From contig LR698958.1 of NCBI GenBank assembly GCA_902381685.1, positions 1,870,833 through 1,934,832 of the forward strand: a stretch of 64,000 bases of DNA. Reading direction: 5' to 3'. The translations under genes were made by a program, and so were the position numbers. The notes beneath the pieces are model-generated. The model ran no database searches. It was not told the origin of the DNA and saw only the letters and a list, made by a program, of their open reading frames with translations. This DNA comes from Lachnospiraceae bacterium (GTDB lineage Bacteria > Bacillota > Clostridia > Lachnospirales > Lachnospiraceae). Below are positions 63,690 through 64,000 of this stretch, in pieces (the stretch's first letter is position 1; the number at the start of each line of letters is the position of its first letter).

Positions 63690-64000
63690 TTACTTTTTCA
63701 ATATTTCAACAAGTTTATCCATATTGTTTAAATTAAAATAGCGAACCTTTCCATTCTCATCAAACTGTGCCGTTCCATTTACTTCAAACTTTTCATCATC
63801 TCCGTTTTTATGACTCACATGAAGTTTTGCATTAAACTCATCATAATCCTTTTTTTCATTTATTTTCATTTTCTCCATCTCAATATTACAGCCGTTTTCA
63901 TAGGACAGCATCATAATTTGATATGTACCCGTTTCCAAAAAAGTATTATACGCCTCTTCTGTCATCGAGTCCTTAAATCTTTCTCCCAGCCAACCGGACG
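63690..64000 (-). CDS. Uncharacterised protein, 5' end outside window
   Basis: The frame (SGWLGERFKDSMTEEAYNTFLETGTYQ ... FNLNNMDKLVEILKK) is open past the in-frame ATG to the right edge, so the true start is outside. A Met at 63965 is probably internal. The visible part is polar, with two beta-rich segments (FNAKLHVSHKN, FEVNGTAQFDENGKVRYF). No family recognised. Confidence 0.6.
   Translation of the reverse strand, partial: SGWLGERFKDSMTEEAYNTFLETGTYQIMMLSYENGCNIEMEKMKINEKKDYDEFNAKLHVSHKNGDDEKFEVNGTAQFDENGKVRYFNLNNMDKLVEILKK

Overview
The window looks like chromosome of a mucin-foraging gut Lachnospiraceae, close to the [Ruminococcus] gnavus/torques (Mediterraneibacter) group. This is inferred from gene content: low-GC Firmicute genes with strong Shine-Dalgarno sites, a GH110-type galactosidase and a large GH20 hexosaminidase, DUF3793/DUF2325 proteins, TnpV and MobV mobile genes, and a Spo0A-type effector protein. 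No rRNA or CRISPR array is present. One tRNA, tRNA-Glu(CTC), is seen.

Layout. 1-1895: secreted GH110-like enzyme, cut by the window edge. 2.2-2.6 kb: tRNA-Glu and a possible type I toxin/antisense-RNA pair. 2.6-8.0 kb: transporter, lipid kinase, and the murB-rapZ-whiA-crh-like operon. 8.1-14.7 kb: CNNM-type membrane protein, CUT1 sugar ABC transporter, degenerate sigma-like protein, amidase and rpiB. 14.8-20.7 kb: a complete cell-surface heme uptake operon (NEAT protein, Shp-like protein, lipoprotein, permease, ATPase) preceded by a DtxR/MntR-type regulator. 20.9-30.9 kb: HAD phosphatases, two peptidases, ferredoxin and a 1627-residue wall-anchored GH20 protein. 31-35.9 kb: MFS transporter, YeiH/flavoprotein/LysR cluster and a methyltransferase.

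36.0-50.2 kb is an integrated mobile element of about 14.2 kb bounded by 39-bp imperfect direct repeats of the 3' end of tuf. It has a tyrosine integrase, a small excisionase-like protein, an XRE regulator with three operators, a primase and a VapE-like helicase, a MobV relaxase with a probable oriT, and TnpV. Its cargo is a five-gene defence operon (HTH-fused C5 methyltransferase, Eco47II-like endonuclease, a DUF6602-like nuclease candidate, a PHP-ATPase of TrlF type and a small protein) with a divergent vsr, plus a zinc-ribbon/two-TM membrane protein pair. Insertion replaced the last codons of tuf with a near-identical copy and a new terminator. The original tuf tail and terminator remain at 35.94-36.04 kb.

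50.1-54.8 kb is the str operon (rpsL-rpsG-fusA-tuf). 54.8-58.8 kb holds a histidine kinase/solute-binding protein/response regulator set whose regulator is frameshifted at an A8 tract. 58.9-64 kb: pepD, a stand-alone Spo0A effector domain, an M24 peptidase, and an iron-type operon (DUF3793, DUF2325, FeoB-associated Cys-rich protein with an in-frame TGA).

Two threads tie genes together. A TTAGT-N5-CTAAC site occurs at matching promoter positions before the DtxR-type regulator, the heme operon and the DUF3793 operon, predicting one metal-controlled regulon. Two surface proteins share a C-terminal PKTAD sorting signal, suggesting a sortase with a non-LPXTG preference.
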